Shown here piece by piece: positions 1 to 11,623 of a DNA stretch of 64,000 nucleotides (its first letter is position 1; each line of letters starts with the position of its first letter). Where the stretch lies: positions 1 through 64,000 of the forward strand of contig JNEU01000924.1 in NCBI GenBank assembly GCA_000697475.1, in the 5' to 3' direction. The notes beneath the pieces were generated by a model that saw nothing but the letters and a program-made list of their open reading frames with translations, was not told the origin of the DNA and did not search any database. Position numbers and translations under genes: made by a program. This DNA is from Lichtheimia corymbifera B2541. Lineage: Eukaryota; Mucoromycota; Mucoromycetes; Mucorales; Lichtheimiaceae.

Positions 1-580
1 GGGGTGCTTGACCTTTGCCTTGAGTATGCCGATACATGTTGTTGACTCGCTGTTGACTGATATGAGATGCGGTGTCAACCAATAATTCGTGTACGACATT
101 GATGAACTCAATGACAGCTTCACGTGATGGGGGACCCTGTTGAAGAGTCCGATGCAGGAATAAATCCAATGGTCGTGTGATTCCAGAAAGGCGGAATTGG
201 ATGTCTGCCAATTGGCTGTCCACCCGTTTGGTTTCACGGCTAACCGGAATATCATTGAGGACAGGAGGTAAATATTCTCTTGCCAAATTGCGAGGACAAT
301 CTGCCAAAAAGCGTCTGCGTTCTGCTTCTGGTAATGGACGTCGAAAGAAGTCTTGGTCAACACCTGGTAATGCAGCCTTGAATTCAGGATAGAGATGGAG
401 ATCCGTTTCTGGTGAACGAGTGGATATGAAAGGATCATTGATTGATTCTTCCATGGATTCATCTGCATTAGAGCCAGGTTGTTGTTGATGTTGCTGTTGC
501 TGTTGAGATTCCAAAGCTTGGAGCCGTTCGATGAGGGCCATCGCCCAAGCAGGAGGATTGTCTTGTTGATCATGTGACAT
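1..580 (-). CDS. Probable retroelement gag-like protein, 3' end outside window
   Basis: An open frame starts at an ATG at 578-580 and runs off the left edge, giving about 193 residues. The N-terminus is acidic and has a Gln tract (residues ~26-36). A charged segment follows (FFRRPLPEAERRRFL), then a helical stretch containing RLSGITRPLDLFLHR. From memory this resembles ORFs found upstream of reverse transcriptases in mucoralean retroelements, but no catalytic motif is visible here, so the assignment is an inference. No intron is needed. It lies next to a degenerate repeat unit, which fits a mobile-element context. It could instead be a lineage-specific host protein. The start is the first ATG after an upstream region rich in stops. 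Confidence 0.4.
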   Translation of the reverse strand, partial: MSHDQQDNPPAWAMALIERLQALESQQQQQHQQQPGSNADESMEESINDPFISTRSPETDLHLYPEFKAALPGVDQDFFRRPLPEAERRRFLADCPRNLAREYLPPVLNDIPVSRETKRVDSQLADIQFRLSGITRPLDLFLHRTLQQGPPSREAVIEFINVVHELLVDTASHISQQRVNNMYRHTQGKGQAP

Positions 581-639
581 ATGAAAGAAGATTCTCGTCG
601 GTTGAGTACCTGAGCGAGCTCTCGAGAGAAAAGATGATA

Positions 640-3170
640 AAGTAGTATAGATATTCACATTCATTCATTTATTTCTTTTTTTGATCGGCTCTCGAAATAA
701 AAGGGAAAGATGTGAACACAATGATGGGGTCCACACTATGAAGTATAATGTTCTATGTAAGACCCCATGTTTCATTGTAAAGTTTAGAGATACAGGTGTC
801 TTTATGTTTTCCTTATGCATGCTATATGACAAGTGGTCTTTGTTCATTGTTAAGTAGCTTGACCCTGATAATGGAAAAGATGCAGAGGGACTGGGGTAGT
901 AATACTCAGAGGGGGAGGGCTTGAAGGGTTCTTATTGGGCGGAGAGTGCATGATTAACAATCCCTAAATAGTAAGGTCCGCCTGATGCTGTATGGTTAAC
1001 AAGCCAAAAATGATCAGTGCATCCAAGATTTGAGCGGTAATGGTATTGCTTGTCTCCAGGGTTCGTTCTCATATAAGGCTATACTTACAAGGTGTTTCGT
1101 GCTGATAGTGCCGTTGTCATAGGTAAGCATTATGATGTATGCACTTGTGCCACAGAACTCATCATCTTTCTTAACCGTAATGATTTAAGCTTACAATGGA
1201 CCAAGCTTCCGTATCAATCAGTGTTGTTGAGTACCAGTACTAAAGGTTTATTATCGTTGGAAATACAAGCGTCTATTTGAACATGTATACAATCCGTTAT
1301 TGACACCACCCATCGTCTATCAGCATATGAACAAGGAAGCTTTAATGCATGTGATATGACAAAAGGAACAAAAGAGTCCCGATACAATGATGTAGATAAT
1401 CCTATCTCGCCTTCCTGTCTTCAAATTTCTATCCTTCGTTTCATTCCATATGCCAACCAGTGGATCACAGAGAATCAGCGGGTATCGTTTTGCAATTGTA
1501 TTCTTGGTTGCTGCCGTCATAAGCGTCTTCATCCATGATTGTAGAAATAGCTGATGTTGCATGCATTGACTTGGATGTTGCAATATCATCCATGGTAGTA
1601 ACCCCCGTCTCGTCAAAGATATAAGACTTCTTGTCCATGCCATCCAATCCATCATCATCCTCAACCGGATCCACGTGGTACAATTCATCGTTCCTGCTGA
1701 CGACGCGCTAAGTAACCAAATCAGCATTCCAGGGTTCCACATTACTGCACTTGATTGTATCCATCCATCCATAACCATTACAAGCCCAATAAGACAGAGC
1801 CTCTGTGATCGCTGCAGATATGCTTCCTTATCCATCCAGGTGTTGGTCTATCGCTTTGTTGGTCGTTTTCATTGCAGCTCAACAAGGCGAACAGTGCTTG
1901 TATTGCCGGGTACTTGACAGCTGATATGGCACCAACCATTAGAAGTTGTATGCACCAAAGAAAGTTGCCACACGTAAAAAACAAGCTGTTTCTATACAAT
2001 GGCTATCAGATGCTCACTTGAAGAGGCTGCAGGTAACTTGATACAATGGAATAGCATCTGCTGGCACGCTTGGTCGTGACAGACAAGTGTACAAGAGCGC
2101 GTGTTGTAGTAGTAGAGTGACAAGGCTGTGAACACTGTTTGAGTGCAATGGAGTAAAGACCTTGCTAATAGCAACTGCTGGAATGAATGCTGTTACGTTG
2201 ATTGTAGCAGAGGAGGGTACATGAGAAGGAGTGGTGCAAGGCAGGTGCTGTAATAGAGTGACAAGAAGGTTGTGTACACGCCGTGAACCTGCCATTCAGC
2301 CAAAGGCAATCGGATCAAGGCAGTTGTAGAATTGACATGATGGGTTGAAGCAGGACAATCGATCGCAGGCAGCAGTTGTCTTGAATGGGGCAACAGTTGA
2401 GAGTGGGAGAAAGAGGCAAGAGGTTGGGGATGGAAAGAGCTGGAAATAAAATAGGCCAGGCACGGTCAGACCAATCCATGCACACTGTAAACTAATCCAT
2501 GATCACGAGATTGCCTCTCTCGAACATGAAACTTTCACACAAGATGCTCTTGAGCACGTTGATCAACTTTGTCTTAATAAAGAACCCACACTTCATTCAA
2601 AGATTTTGAATGGGAGGGTATAATGTGGGGTTTACTATGATGGACGGAAATTCCGCACCCGCCCGGATTCATTGAAATGTCATTTAGTATGAATTACCTT
2701 GGGATCCCCTATCTTGAACTTGAAACTTGGTAAGCAGATTCGCTGAGTCATGCTGATCAACTCCATTCATTTAAAAACCGTATGCTTCATTATGATGTTT
2801 TATGAATCCGGCGGTCCAAATATAGGAGAGATGATGGACGGACGGAACGCAAGTTGGGTACATAGTGCACACCCCCGCAATTGTCCACCTCCATCGTGAA
2901 ACTTGGTCAGGCCGTGGGCTTCGACATGCTGATCAACTCCATTCAAATAAAAACCATACGTCTCATTATAAGAAATAAATTGGGAGCGTCCGACGATGAA
3001 TGGATGGGAATATAAGTAGTGTGGATGGCCCAGGACCTTGAGATTGCTCACCTCAAACTTGAAACTTCCACACAAGATGCTTTTGGATACGCTGATCAAT
3101 TTCGTTCTCATAAAGGCCTCATGCTTCATTATAAAAATTCTGAATGGGAAGGGCAAAAGTAGAAGAGATA
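640..3170 (+). repeat. Composite repeat unit A
   Basis: This is a degenerate copy of a composite element that recurs at 38780-39862, at 42514-44330 (inverted) and at 44380-47160. In order it holds: half a MITE-like end (about 777-895, containing GCTATATGACAAGTGGT); a spacer with the words TTCTCATATAAGG and GGAAGCTTTAA; a decayed minus-strand reading frame (1465-1999); a ~450-bp stretch around CAATGGCTATC and GGCAATCGGATCAAG; and four modules near 2530, 2705, 2890 and 3055. Each module carries TGAAACTT, then GATCAACT, then CTTCATTAT. The matching order of parts in unit D shows these are copies of one element. No transposase was recognised. Confidence 0.75.
1465..1999 (-). pseudogene. Decayed reading frame inside repeat unit A
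   Basis: Fragments of a minus-strand frame are recognisable by comparison with the copies at 45657-46035 and 43722-44200. The upstream part has AISAVKYPAIQ and the middle part has DPVEDDDGLDGMDKKSY; both match the copy in unit D. Further downstream, DPLVGIWNETKDRNLK (about 1410-1460) matches DPLVGFWNERKDRNLK in unit C. The frame is broken several times in every copy, so none is functional. I do not recognise the ancestral protein. It may be the element's own gene or a captured host gene. Confidence 0.5.
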
Positions 3171-3806
3171 ACGTTTGAAGGATGCTCAGTCAAATCCTCT
3201 CGGATCAACAAAGTTGAAGAATGAAGATGTTGGGTTGAAGTAGGTGAATAGTGCACGTGCGGTGGATTGGGCAATGATTTTCAAGTAGGAAGGAAAATGC
3301 TGTTGTAAGGGGTGGAATGTGCTTGATAAGATGAAAGCAGTGATTGACTCGGCTGCCAAATGAATGGCCGATCGATCCTATTGTTATGCTCAAATGGTTT
3401 ATAGCACGTGCATTATTGCGTATGTTGTAATATCATTGGAGCGTATTTTGGTTATGACGTGCTCGCAACGATGATGATGTGAGATACGGCTCAAGTACCG
3501 AGGGGTAGTTGATATGCGTGATGACTCTCTGCCCTTCATTGATCATCAATAGCAGAGAGTGCAAAGATTTCTAAGCTGTTGGTAATGGTTGATTAAGGAA
3601 CAAGGGGCGAGATTCCAGCATTTGGGGTACAGCTTATCAAGCACTGACAAAGCTTCCCTTGCTTAGGTGGGACGAGCGGAGATTTGTCAAAGCTTACACA
3701 TATTATCGACCGCTCGGGGATACCCTCCAGCGTATATATAAATCATGCTCGCGAAATCCGTGTATCTTCATTCTTCACTACTCCTCCACACATATATCCT
3801 ACAACA
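3171..3806. other. Intergenic region upstream of the quinone reductase
   Basis: This stretch separates the end of repeat unit A from the first clear host gene. No convincing ORF or RNA gene was seen. Its right end carries the core promoter of the gene at 3807. Confidence 0.6.
3733..3742 (+). promoter_or_regulatory. TATA box of the quinone reductase gene
   Basis: TATATATAAA lies about 65-75 bases before the ATG at 3807, the usual place for a fungal core promoter. It is followed by a pyrimidine-rich leader and the start context ACAACAATGG. Confidence 0.6.
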
Positions 3807-4807
3807 ATGGCTCCTAAAGTTCACATGTGAGTATTGATATTACATTATGTACGCCTTTACTCATATCGTATCGTATCAACAGCGTCTTCTACTCCACCTA
3901 CGGTCACGTCTACCGTCTTGCCCAAGAAGTCCAAAAGGGTCTTGAGGCTGTTGGTGTTGAGGCTAAGCTCTTCCAAGGTAATCTATATCAGCAACCATAA
4001 CGTGTTTTCTTTGTATTAAACCATAGTCCTTTTTTTTCTTCAGTTGCCGAAACCCTCTCTGATGAGATCCTCCAAAAGATGCACGCCCCTGCCAAGCCTG
4101 ATGTTCCTGTCATCACCGTTGACGACCTCAAGGAAGCTGATGGTATCTTGTTCGGTATCCCCACTCGTTTCGGTACCATGCCTGCTCAAATGAAGGCGTA
4201 AGTAGGAGAATCTTACTCATCCAATGATATCATGTATTGACATACTCCGTTTCATTATATCAGATTCCTCGATGCTACTGGTCAATTGTGGGCCGCTGGT
4301 GGTCTTGCTGGCAAGTTCGCTGGTACCTTCTTCTCCACCGCCTCCCAACACGGGTATGTATAGCTATTTTATTTCAATCATACAGCTGTATTAACATGCA
4401 TCTTAAATAGTGGCCAAGAAACCACCGCTCTTACTGCCGTTACCTTCTTCGCTCACCACGGTATGATCTACGTTCCCTTCGGTTTCGCCAACACTGTAAG
4501 TATTTCAGTCGGAGATAAACACGAGAAAACACAGCTGCAGAAAAGTTCTGACACTTTCTTTAATCATGCAGCATCTCTTTGACAACTCTGAGGTCGTTGG
4601 TGGCTCTGCCTATGGCGCTGGTACCGTTGCGTAAGTGGATTTGATTGATATATGGAAATCACTCAGGGCATGTTCTAATGACATCTGGCATACAGCAACG
4701 GTGATGGTTCCCGTCAACCTAGCGAGAAGGAGTTGGCTATTGCCAAGAACCAGGGTGAGAACTTTGGCAAGACCGTCGCCACCTTTGTCAAGGGCAAGAC
4801 CGCCTAA
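3807..4807 (+). CDS. WrbA-type NAD(P)H:quinone oxidoreductase
   Basis: Seven exons: 3807-3826, 3883-3977, 4044-4197, 4264-4353, 4411-4495, 4572-4630 and 4696-4807; 204 residues. The product is a flavodoxin-fold protein of the WrbA/Pst2/Alt a 7 family, which reduces quinones by two electrons using FMN and NAD(P)H and so limits redox cycling. The family N-terminal FMN-phosphate loop is visible as [13 protein letters not shown] (residues 8-20). [14 protein letters not shown] and the segment [13 protein letters not shown] are further family blocks. Length is typical (about 200). There is no signal or membrane segment, so it should be cytosolic. All introns are 55-76 nt with GT-AG ends. An AATAAA lies near 4834, just past the stop. 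It is a single gene flanked by repeats on the left. Confidence 0.93.
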
Positions 4808-5903
4808 ACAATCTAGAAGCGATATAATACCAAATAAAGCCAATTCTCCCACCAAACAATATTATCTGCTCAGTGAAAGAATGCGATTGGGTATTGTGAT
4901 TGAGGATGTCTAAATACGCTATGGCAGGGTTCTTGGTGCTGTTTATCTTTTACAACAAAGCATCATCAGGGGCAGTGGCTGCATTTAAATAGCCTTGCTT
5001 CATTGTGGCAAATGCAGTAAGTCTCATGACCTTTACCTGTAAATATTTGGCAGCTTTGGGATGCTTGCTTTATCTTGACCGTTGTATCTTATTTTCGTTC
5101 TCGCTTATCGCCTCCTGATATCACACATGTGCATGATCGTTAATGCAATCAACAACCTCCTTCATATACCGGCGTGTTTGCTATACCGTCGACTGCACTT
5201 GAAATCCTTGGTAGGCAGGAACCCAATCAAAGGTTCGAGGCAGTCATGGTATGTACCCTTTGACAGCTGTGTGTGGATAGCATTGGTTACTCAAGGTGGC
5301 TCATGCGTTGTTAAAGATAAATGGTATTACCATGCGTGTTGATCCTGGATCCATATTGCACAATAGTGCTGAGCACGGATTCAATTATAGAACATGGTAG
5401 TATTGATGGGCGTTTTTGAGAGATAACACGTGTATTATTGCGCATAGCACATTATCTTCATACATGACCTTTTCAATCTCTTATGTGAATCACTGTTTAT
5501 GTCAATGATCATATGACAAGCGCAGTAAATGTCAATAGCAATGCAACCCATTGATAAATGTTTCGATTAGATACATATGAGAAGGATCTGCATTCATGTT
5601 TGACAACGGCATTCGTATGATAAAAATGATGGGCACAGTGGCGCCTTAAAGGCGGATGCTTATCATTTTGGAAAGAAAGAAAAAAACCATGCTGGTAAAT
5701 GATGTATGGTGACCCTATTTTTAGGGGCGACAAAGTCAGATGCTGTTGTTCGGCTTCCGGAAACTTGCATTTCCTCTTTACCGAGTTGACAATATTTTGC
5801 CTCTACCCGCGCCTCATTGTAGTTCCTTTCTCTTTCCGCTTCTTTTTTTCTCTCTCGTCTTTATCATTCCGGCTTGCTTTACTAACGCGTCGTTATCAAC
5901 AGC
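4808..5903. other. Intergenic region, ~1.1 kb, no gene seen
   Basis: Apart from the AATAAA near 4834, this holds only short incidental frames. Close to its right end is TTTACTAACGCG followed by TATCAACAG (about 5880-5902), a strong intron branch site and 3' splice site directly before the ATG of the next gene. Confidence 0.5.
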
Positions 5904-7514
5904 ATGTCAACCACGGATGATTATGTTGCGCCTACACGCACCGACGACGGGTCAACACCAGGTGCCACAACACCGAATGACACATCGGATCATGACACAC
6001 CTTCTCCTTCACCAACCGGTGAAGAATCTACAAACACCGTATCACGATCATCCCCAACTATGACGCCTGATGAATCAAACACAGAGACGGATGATCCAAT
6101 TGATAGCACATCATCTAATGATAATCCAAGCCCAACCACAACGGAGGATGTTGAGCCAACATCGACAACTGACAACCCAACAACATCATCTAGCGACCCT
6201 GGAGCACCATCCGCTTCAAACACAACATCAGGTAATATGGGTGACTGCATACTATTTTGAGAGGGATATGGAAGGAAATACATAGCACTCAAAAAATAGC
6301 ACACACATCCACATTCAGACACCAGTGACACTGTAACCAGCAATTCGGATCCACCACCTTCAAGCGATGGGAGTGAAGCACCATCCACAACATCCGATAT
6401 CCCGATTACTAGCAGCAGTGATTCTCTTCAACCAAGTAGCACTACCTCTGGTGATAGCGACCCTACATCATCAACATCTCAAACATCTGATCCTAGCAGT
6501 GATACTCCTCCTCCTTCTCAAACCAGTAATCCTAGCGATAGTGGAAGCAGTGAACCAACAAGCACACCATCTCCGACTGATAGTAGCTCAACCAATATTC
6601 CTCCAAGCCAATCTACAGATAGCATTGAACCAACGACATCTGATCCAAGCAGCAGCAGTGATATCCAAACACCCACAACCACCAGCGATGATATCTCAAC
6701 AACGTCAGCGGAAGAGCCATCATCAACTACGACATCCTCATCAACCACTGAATCAGCATCAACCAGTGATCCTATAAGCACCACTACCACCACATCCGAT
6801 GTACAACCATCAACGACAAGTCCTCCTCCTGAAACGAGTACAACCACAAGCATACCAATACCACCATCCACAACCACAACGACGGAAGACACTACTACCA
6901 CCACTACTGAAGAAACGAAACCAACAAGCACTACCACAGATCCTCCTCCTTCGGAAACGACACATTATATAACAACAACAAGTTATATCACGACATCTAC
7001 TGTCATTGTCACAAATGGGCGTACCGAGACTGTTGTTACCACGATACCTACTGTGTAAGCTGACCAGGAATATGCATCTCCTCATTATACTTATATTCGT
7101 TTATGCATTGATAGCATTGTTACACCTTCCTTACCAGCTGAATCCCAGACAATTAGTAGTGGCTCAAGTGCTGATACAGGCACAATTGTTGGCAGTGTGA
7201 TTGGAGGTGCTGCTGGATTAGGTATCATTATCGCAGGTGTCGTTTTTTGGATGAGACGAAGACGACAGAATCAACGACCACGATCCATTCCTCTTGAAAT
7301 GACTAGCCACTATGAAGATGACTTTTATGGCGATCCCTACCGATATTCAATGGCCACCCGAGGAAATGAGTATGGATGGGGAAATACAAGCAATAATAGC
7401 TCAGCTCCAGCTGTGGTCACTTATGATACGGGTGTTGAACATACAGCATGGCAACATCCATCATCACCACCTCCACCTCCACCACGTGTTGATGTGCCTC
7501 ATTATAGGGACTAA
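5904..7514 (+). CDS. Ser/Thr-rich single-pass surface protein (Mid2/Wsc sensor-like)
   Basis: Exons 5904-6231, 6319-7054 and 7115-7514; 487 residues. Residues 1 to about 380 are almost entirely Ser, Thr, Pro, Asp and Glu, the composition of an O-mannosylated stalk. Then come a Thr/Val-rich segment (TSYITTSTVIVTNGRTETVVTT), one hydrophobic helix (IGGAAGLGIIIAGVVFW, residues ~385-401), a stop-transfer cluster RRRRQ and a ~90-residue cytosolic tail with a poly-Pro run. This layout matches fungal cell-wall stress sensors and adhesin-like proteins, which is an inference from architecture only. No cysteine-rich WSC domain is present. The chosen ATG gives no signal peptide. The 3' splice signal just upstream suggests a missing first exon or a 5'UTR intron. 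An AATAAA lies near 7553. Confidence 0.75.
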
Positions 7515-7696
7515 CAACATCTGACATATTGTGTAATATAATCATGTACTTTAAATAAAAAGTGACCTCATTTTGCATTGCATCGTAATACATCAAGTAT
7601 CATTTGACGTATGTGATATAACAAGCCATTGTTAACAATGAAAGTAAAGCATAATATCCTTGTTTGTATTGCAATATCATTTCTACTTTGTTCCAA

Positions 7697-9228
7697 CTAA
7701 TCTTCTTCCGTGCCCGTATTTGCATCTGGTGGCAAGCCATCATCCTCTGTAGCAAAGAATTGCATCCTTTAGCTCCCCCATTGTATCCTTTGGTCCAATG
7801 CTCCTTCTTACCTCGCCTTCGATAGAGTGTAATCTCTTGCTGCTTGTAATATCGTCGGTTCTCCTCGTCATAAAGCACCAAATTCAAGTAGTACCGCACC
7901 GAGAACCTCTTGTTAATGTCTAAGGAGAGGGAAATCAGGGACCTACATTCCATATCCAATGCCACATCAACCCAGCTTTACCTCGGAAAGTGGGAGTAAG
8001 GTCGTATCCACCCAAGAACAACCTGATGGGAATGATCTCGCCTGTGTATATGACGGAAATAAATATGAGTTGCCTGTGATATCCAAATAGCAAGCATTTC
8101 ACGTACCGCGAACAGGTGCTCCATCCATGATTTCAAATTTGCTCACAGTCTCGCTCTCGTTGTAAGTATTTGGGGCTGCAAGGTATCCACAACATGGGTT
8201 AACCCTCTTTCTCAATATTGTCATCCATCATCCTAATCCAGCACTCTACTCACCAAAACCAGTTGTCTCACGGCGTACAATGCATAATTCCATGTGCTTG
8301 ATCTTGATACGCACCAATAAGAAAAAGATCTTGCCGACAATGACATCTTTCAGGTGGTATCTATATAAGAGCGAGAAGCTTGTATTAGCATAAGAGCAAC
8401 GACCACGAGATCCTCTTGTCCACTTGCGTTGATTTGTTGTATTCGAATTCAATGTGTAAGCAATCTTCGATGCCGACTTCCATTTTGATTGAATGTGGAT
8501 CATCCTTGGGTTCATGATAAGATCGAACGAGTAGATCGGATTCACGGATCATATTCCCCATCCTCCTGGCCACAATGACGCGTATAAAGTATCTATATCA
8601 TCATCCTATTGTAAGTTTTCTACCAAGCAGAGAGGGGATTGGGTGTCAAGAAGCATACCTAAGCTGTACGTTGATACCATAATAGCATTCATATTGCTTT
8701 TCCACGTTTCGAAATTCAAAGTCCATTGTAGTATTCTGCCGTATCTCTCCAGGTGCTGCCAATTCTTGTGACAGACACTGAAACTCCTTGCTTTGAGACG
8801 AGTCATTCAGGACAACTATGTGACAATGCGTATGAGCGAGATGGCCAACATTGCAAGCAAGCATTAACAACCTACCAATGGCACCAACGCATTCGACGCG
8901 AATCCCGTTGTGTTCCAAACGTTTACCGTGTCCCACCCTGACCAACACCTGTTTCAAGAAAGAGTTCCCTTATCAACAATCCATATTATCTCTCTTTGTA
9001 TCCCTTTTTACCTTTCCTCGTACGGGTTCTCTGTCAAAATAAAGTGGAAGTCTTTCGCGTGGTTGAGATCGATTGATTGCGATATCAAAGGTGCGACGTT
9101 GTTCTGCGTCGTCCAGCTGGATCTTGACGTCAGCAGGAGCAGATAGACCAAACAAAGACTAGTAGAATACGATTTGTTAGAGAATAAAAAGAATAAGAAT
9201 AATGGGTTATACTTGCAGCAACTGACAT
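7697..9228 (-). CDS. VPS26: Retromer subunit VPS26
   Basis: Ten exons (plus-strand numbers): 9217-9228, 9012-9158, 8876-8948, 8659-8815, 8428-8592, 8254-8360, 8107-8175, 7982-8041, 7812-7919 and 7697-7746; 315 residues. VPS26 is the arrestin-fold subunit of the retromer, which binds VPS35 and cargo and returns receptors from endosomes to the Golgi. Conserved family blocks are clear: KRLEHNGI, APGEIRQ, SIKMEVGIEDCLHIEFEYN, YHLKDVIVGKI, EIMDGAPVRG, IPIRLFL and FSVRYYLNLVL. Length is normal and the tail is short and acidic (ends GTEED). The first intron (9159-9216) and the one at 8361-8427 begin GCAAGT instead of GT; only GC-AG splicing keeps the conserved frame. The first exon is just four codons. 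It is divergent from the TMEM170-like gene, with 387 bp between the starts. Confidence 0.95.
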
Positions 9229-9615
9229 CCTGGGATATATAGTAAAAGGATGGTAAAAGAAGAAAGAAAAGAAAAGGAGAAAGTTGCCGGAGGAGAAAGG
9301 CGGAGGGCAAAGGCGCTGTCATGCAACATTGAAGGTTGCACACACACACACACGACGACGTACATCTCAGGTACTTCCGATATTCAACGCGTTTATAAAA
9401 GACGTTTCTCATTTTTATACTTATCATGACCCCCTTTGAGGAATGCGATAAAGGGGCTGTTTGACGTAATACTGAGGATCACATCTATTATTGTAAGGCA
9501 CCCATGTACACATACACACTGCACCCGGGTCATCGGACCAACTTCCTTACATCCTTCCGATTGCAATATTAACTTTTTCTTCTTCTTCAGTCGTGAAACT
9601 GTCTCTTTTCTTCAT
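9229..9615. promoter_or_regulatory. Shared divergent promoter region
   Basis: The 387 bp between the VPS26 and TMEM170-like start codons must hold both promoters. It contains purine tracts on the plus strand near 9240-9300, a short CA run near 9340 and a TTTATAAA-like word near 9390. No specific factor site could be assigned. Confidence 0.45.
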
Positions 9616-10299
9616 ATGTCAACCTCTTTTCGACTGCCCTTTGGTTATAACGGTGCTCCTCCTTGGCCATCACTCTATTGGCCATTCAGCCCTGATTTCG
9701 TTCCACTGAATCTCATTGCCGATGTCCCTCATTCTCTTTTTTATTTGAACGGTAATACCTATTGTTGATGCCTTGTTTGATCTATCTATATCCTCAACGA
9801 TTCCATCCTTTAGACATATGGAGATTCACTGTTGTATGGTCAATTATCTTCGCGCTCGTCGTCTACCTACCTGCTGGTAAGCATCATGGATCAAAGAACA
9901 AGTATCGAGATATATCAAGTAATGTTATTGATCTGCTGTTGTTATGTAGGCATGTGGGCATTTATCACTTTGGCCAAAACAAAGACATTTCGATGGTACA
10001 TCTTGATGACAGTTCCTTTCATATTCGTGCTAGGAGGATCACTCGCATCATTTGTAACAGGAAGCATCATAGGCAAGTACTATCATTACAACGCGGTGAT
10101 GGTGGTGGTGACTATCATCTCAATGCTAATAATCACGCGACGATGCATATGATCATCATGTTACATAGGCGTGGCACTGGCAGTCATTTATAACTCGGGC
10201 TTCTTTGTAATGTCAACTTGGATTCCATTTCTTTGGGCACTCACACATATCCTTGTCGTCCTGGTGGGAAGTTACTCTACTATAACCACGGTTCTTTGA
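9616..10299 (+). CDS. TMEM170-like integral membrane protein
   Basis: Exons 9616-9751, 9814-9876, 9950-10072 and 10169-10299; 150 residues. A ~45-residue soluble N-terminus rich in Pro and aromatics leads into three hydrophobic helices, roughly residues 49-67, 82-105 and 112-140. The pattern (IWRFTVVWSIIFALVVYLPAG, then MWAF and a C-terminal VLVVGSYST-like end) resembles TMEM170A/B, small ER and nuclear-envelope shaping proteins in animals. Function in fungi is inferred. Intron 3 (10073-10168) starts GCAAGT after ATAG; GC-AG splicing is the only way to continue into the last helix, because reading through or using the inner GT reaches a stop. The gene is divergent from VPS26. Confidence 0.8.
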
Positions 10300-10566
10300 C
10301 TATATGGAGCTGGTCTCTCTCTCTTCATTTACTATGTACACATTCATTTGTAAACTTTATTCTCGTGGCATAATTCAATAACAAGTCTATCACTACTGCT
10401 ACTACAACCACACGTTCTTTCACTTGATGGGAAAAGGGGATCAATGATTATATGGTTGGGCACATAATGACTACGTATTATCTCTCTCATGCATCCCGGA
10501 GTAACATCGCGTGGTACACAATCAATTGTCGGTCTCTTCCTCTTTCTCCCTTTAATTTTCATATTC

Positions 10567-11491
10567 ATGAGCTTCGAATCACTAGCAGAGTCCTTGGGCC
10601 AACTGGGCGACAAGTTTGGAGATCTACATAAGCAAATGGAGGATCTGAACGACGTGAACAACTCCCTGATCCGATTCAACAAGGCATTTGGGGCTTTTCT
10701 ATTCGGCATGCAAGCAACGTCAACATCACTCGAGTGGCCTGAAGTACTATCGCCATCACACGACAAGCAAAATCGCTATAGATTGACACGTCCTTTGTTT
10801 ATTTAGGCACCAGTAAAGTCCTCGTTCCAACTTGTCCAACAACAATGTAAGTAGTTTCCTATATATACATGTGGTTCCTTTGTTGACGTTTTATGCTGTG
10901 AGTATAGCCCAATCTGCATCAACAAAGATACCGCGATTCCAGCAACGAGCACAGAAACAAACAACATCAGGCACCAAGTTCCTTGTCAAGGTAAGCAGGA
11001 ATGGCTTGCATAGCATATCCATCTGTATCCTAACACGCTCAATTAGATCAATCCAAGCGTGATCATCCAACATCTTCCATTAAAGTTCCGAGAACAAACA
11101 GTGAGTGAATCCCAGTGCTTCATAAAAGGATAAACAACATTAACCGATATCTCAGGAACATACTCGAAATATGCAGAATGTCATCAAGGCACTGGCCAAA
11201 CACCCCGATGGCGTGTAAGTATACAAACATCTGTGTAGCTATCTGAAATTGACACAATGAACACAAAGGAACATGCCTACTATGGTCAAGGAGACAAAAT
11301 TACCCAAGCACAAGGTCACCGAATGCCTGAATGCTCTTTTACACAGCAAGGATGTTATTAAGCAAAGCCAACGGGTAAGGGTGGATAAGGATGGGATCGA
11401 GATTGGATTGGATATTCATCATCACCATGTTTCTTAGCATCAACTCTCTCTTTACCGACTTGAACCATCGCGATATCCAACAACATCATAG
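10567..11491 (+). CDS. DAM1: DASH complex subunit Dam1-like, with extra C-terminal domain
   Basis: Seven exons: 10567-10743, 10807-10846, 10908-10990, 11047-11100, 11156-11214, 11269-11374 and 11438-11491; 190 residues. Residues 1-65 match the Dam1 core, notably LGDKFGDLHKQM, SLIRFNKAFGAFLFGM and EWPEAP. Dam1 is part of the fungal DASH ring that couples kinetochores to microtubules. I prefer the ATG at 10567, because starting at 10489 would add an implausible hydrophobic leader. After a basic linker (residues ~80-108), the segment from LPLKFREQ to VIKQSQ (residues ~117-170) looks like a helix-rich winged-helix fold. It is not part of the Dam1 Pfam core that I know. The last intron is less certain; without it the protein would end about 20 codons after KQSQR with a His-rich tail. 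Confidence 0.78.
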
Positions 11492-11623
11492 TTATTATCA
11501 TCATCAGCTTCCAACCACATTCCCTTTGCTCTCGCCCTCATCATTCAACCTATTTACAACCCATTTTCTATAAACAATGTAAATATATGCTGGATCATCC
11601 TCATCATCATCGATAATGGTATA

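Noticed and set aside
6518..6937. Valine-rich minus-strand frame opposite the surface protein
   Set aside because: Antisense of Ser/Thr/Asp codons; the plus strand has proper introns, a membrane helix and a stop-transfer signal.
10489..10566. Earlier ATG for the Dam1-like gene
   Set aside because: It would add a hydrophobic leader that does not fit a nuclear kinetochore protein; the ATG at 10567 starts at the conserved core.
10344..10766. Minus-strand frame opposite Dam1
   Set aside because: It overlaps a conserved Dam1 core and has no recognisable domain.
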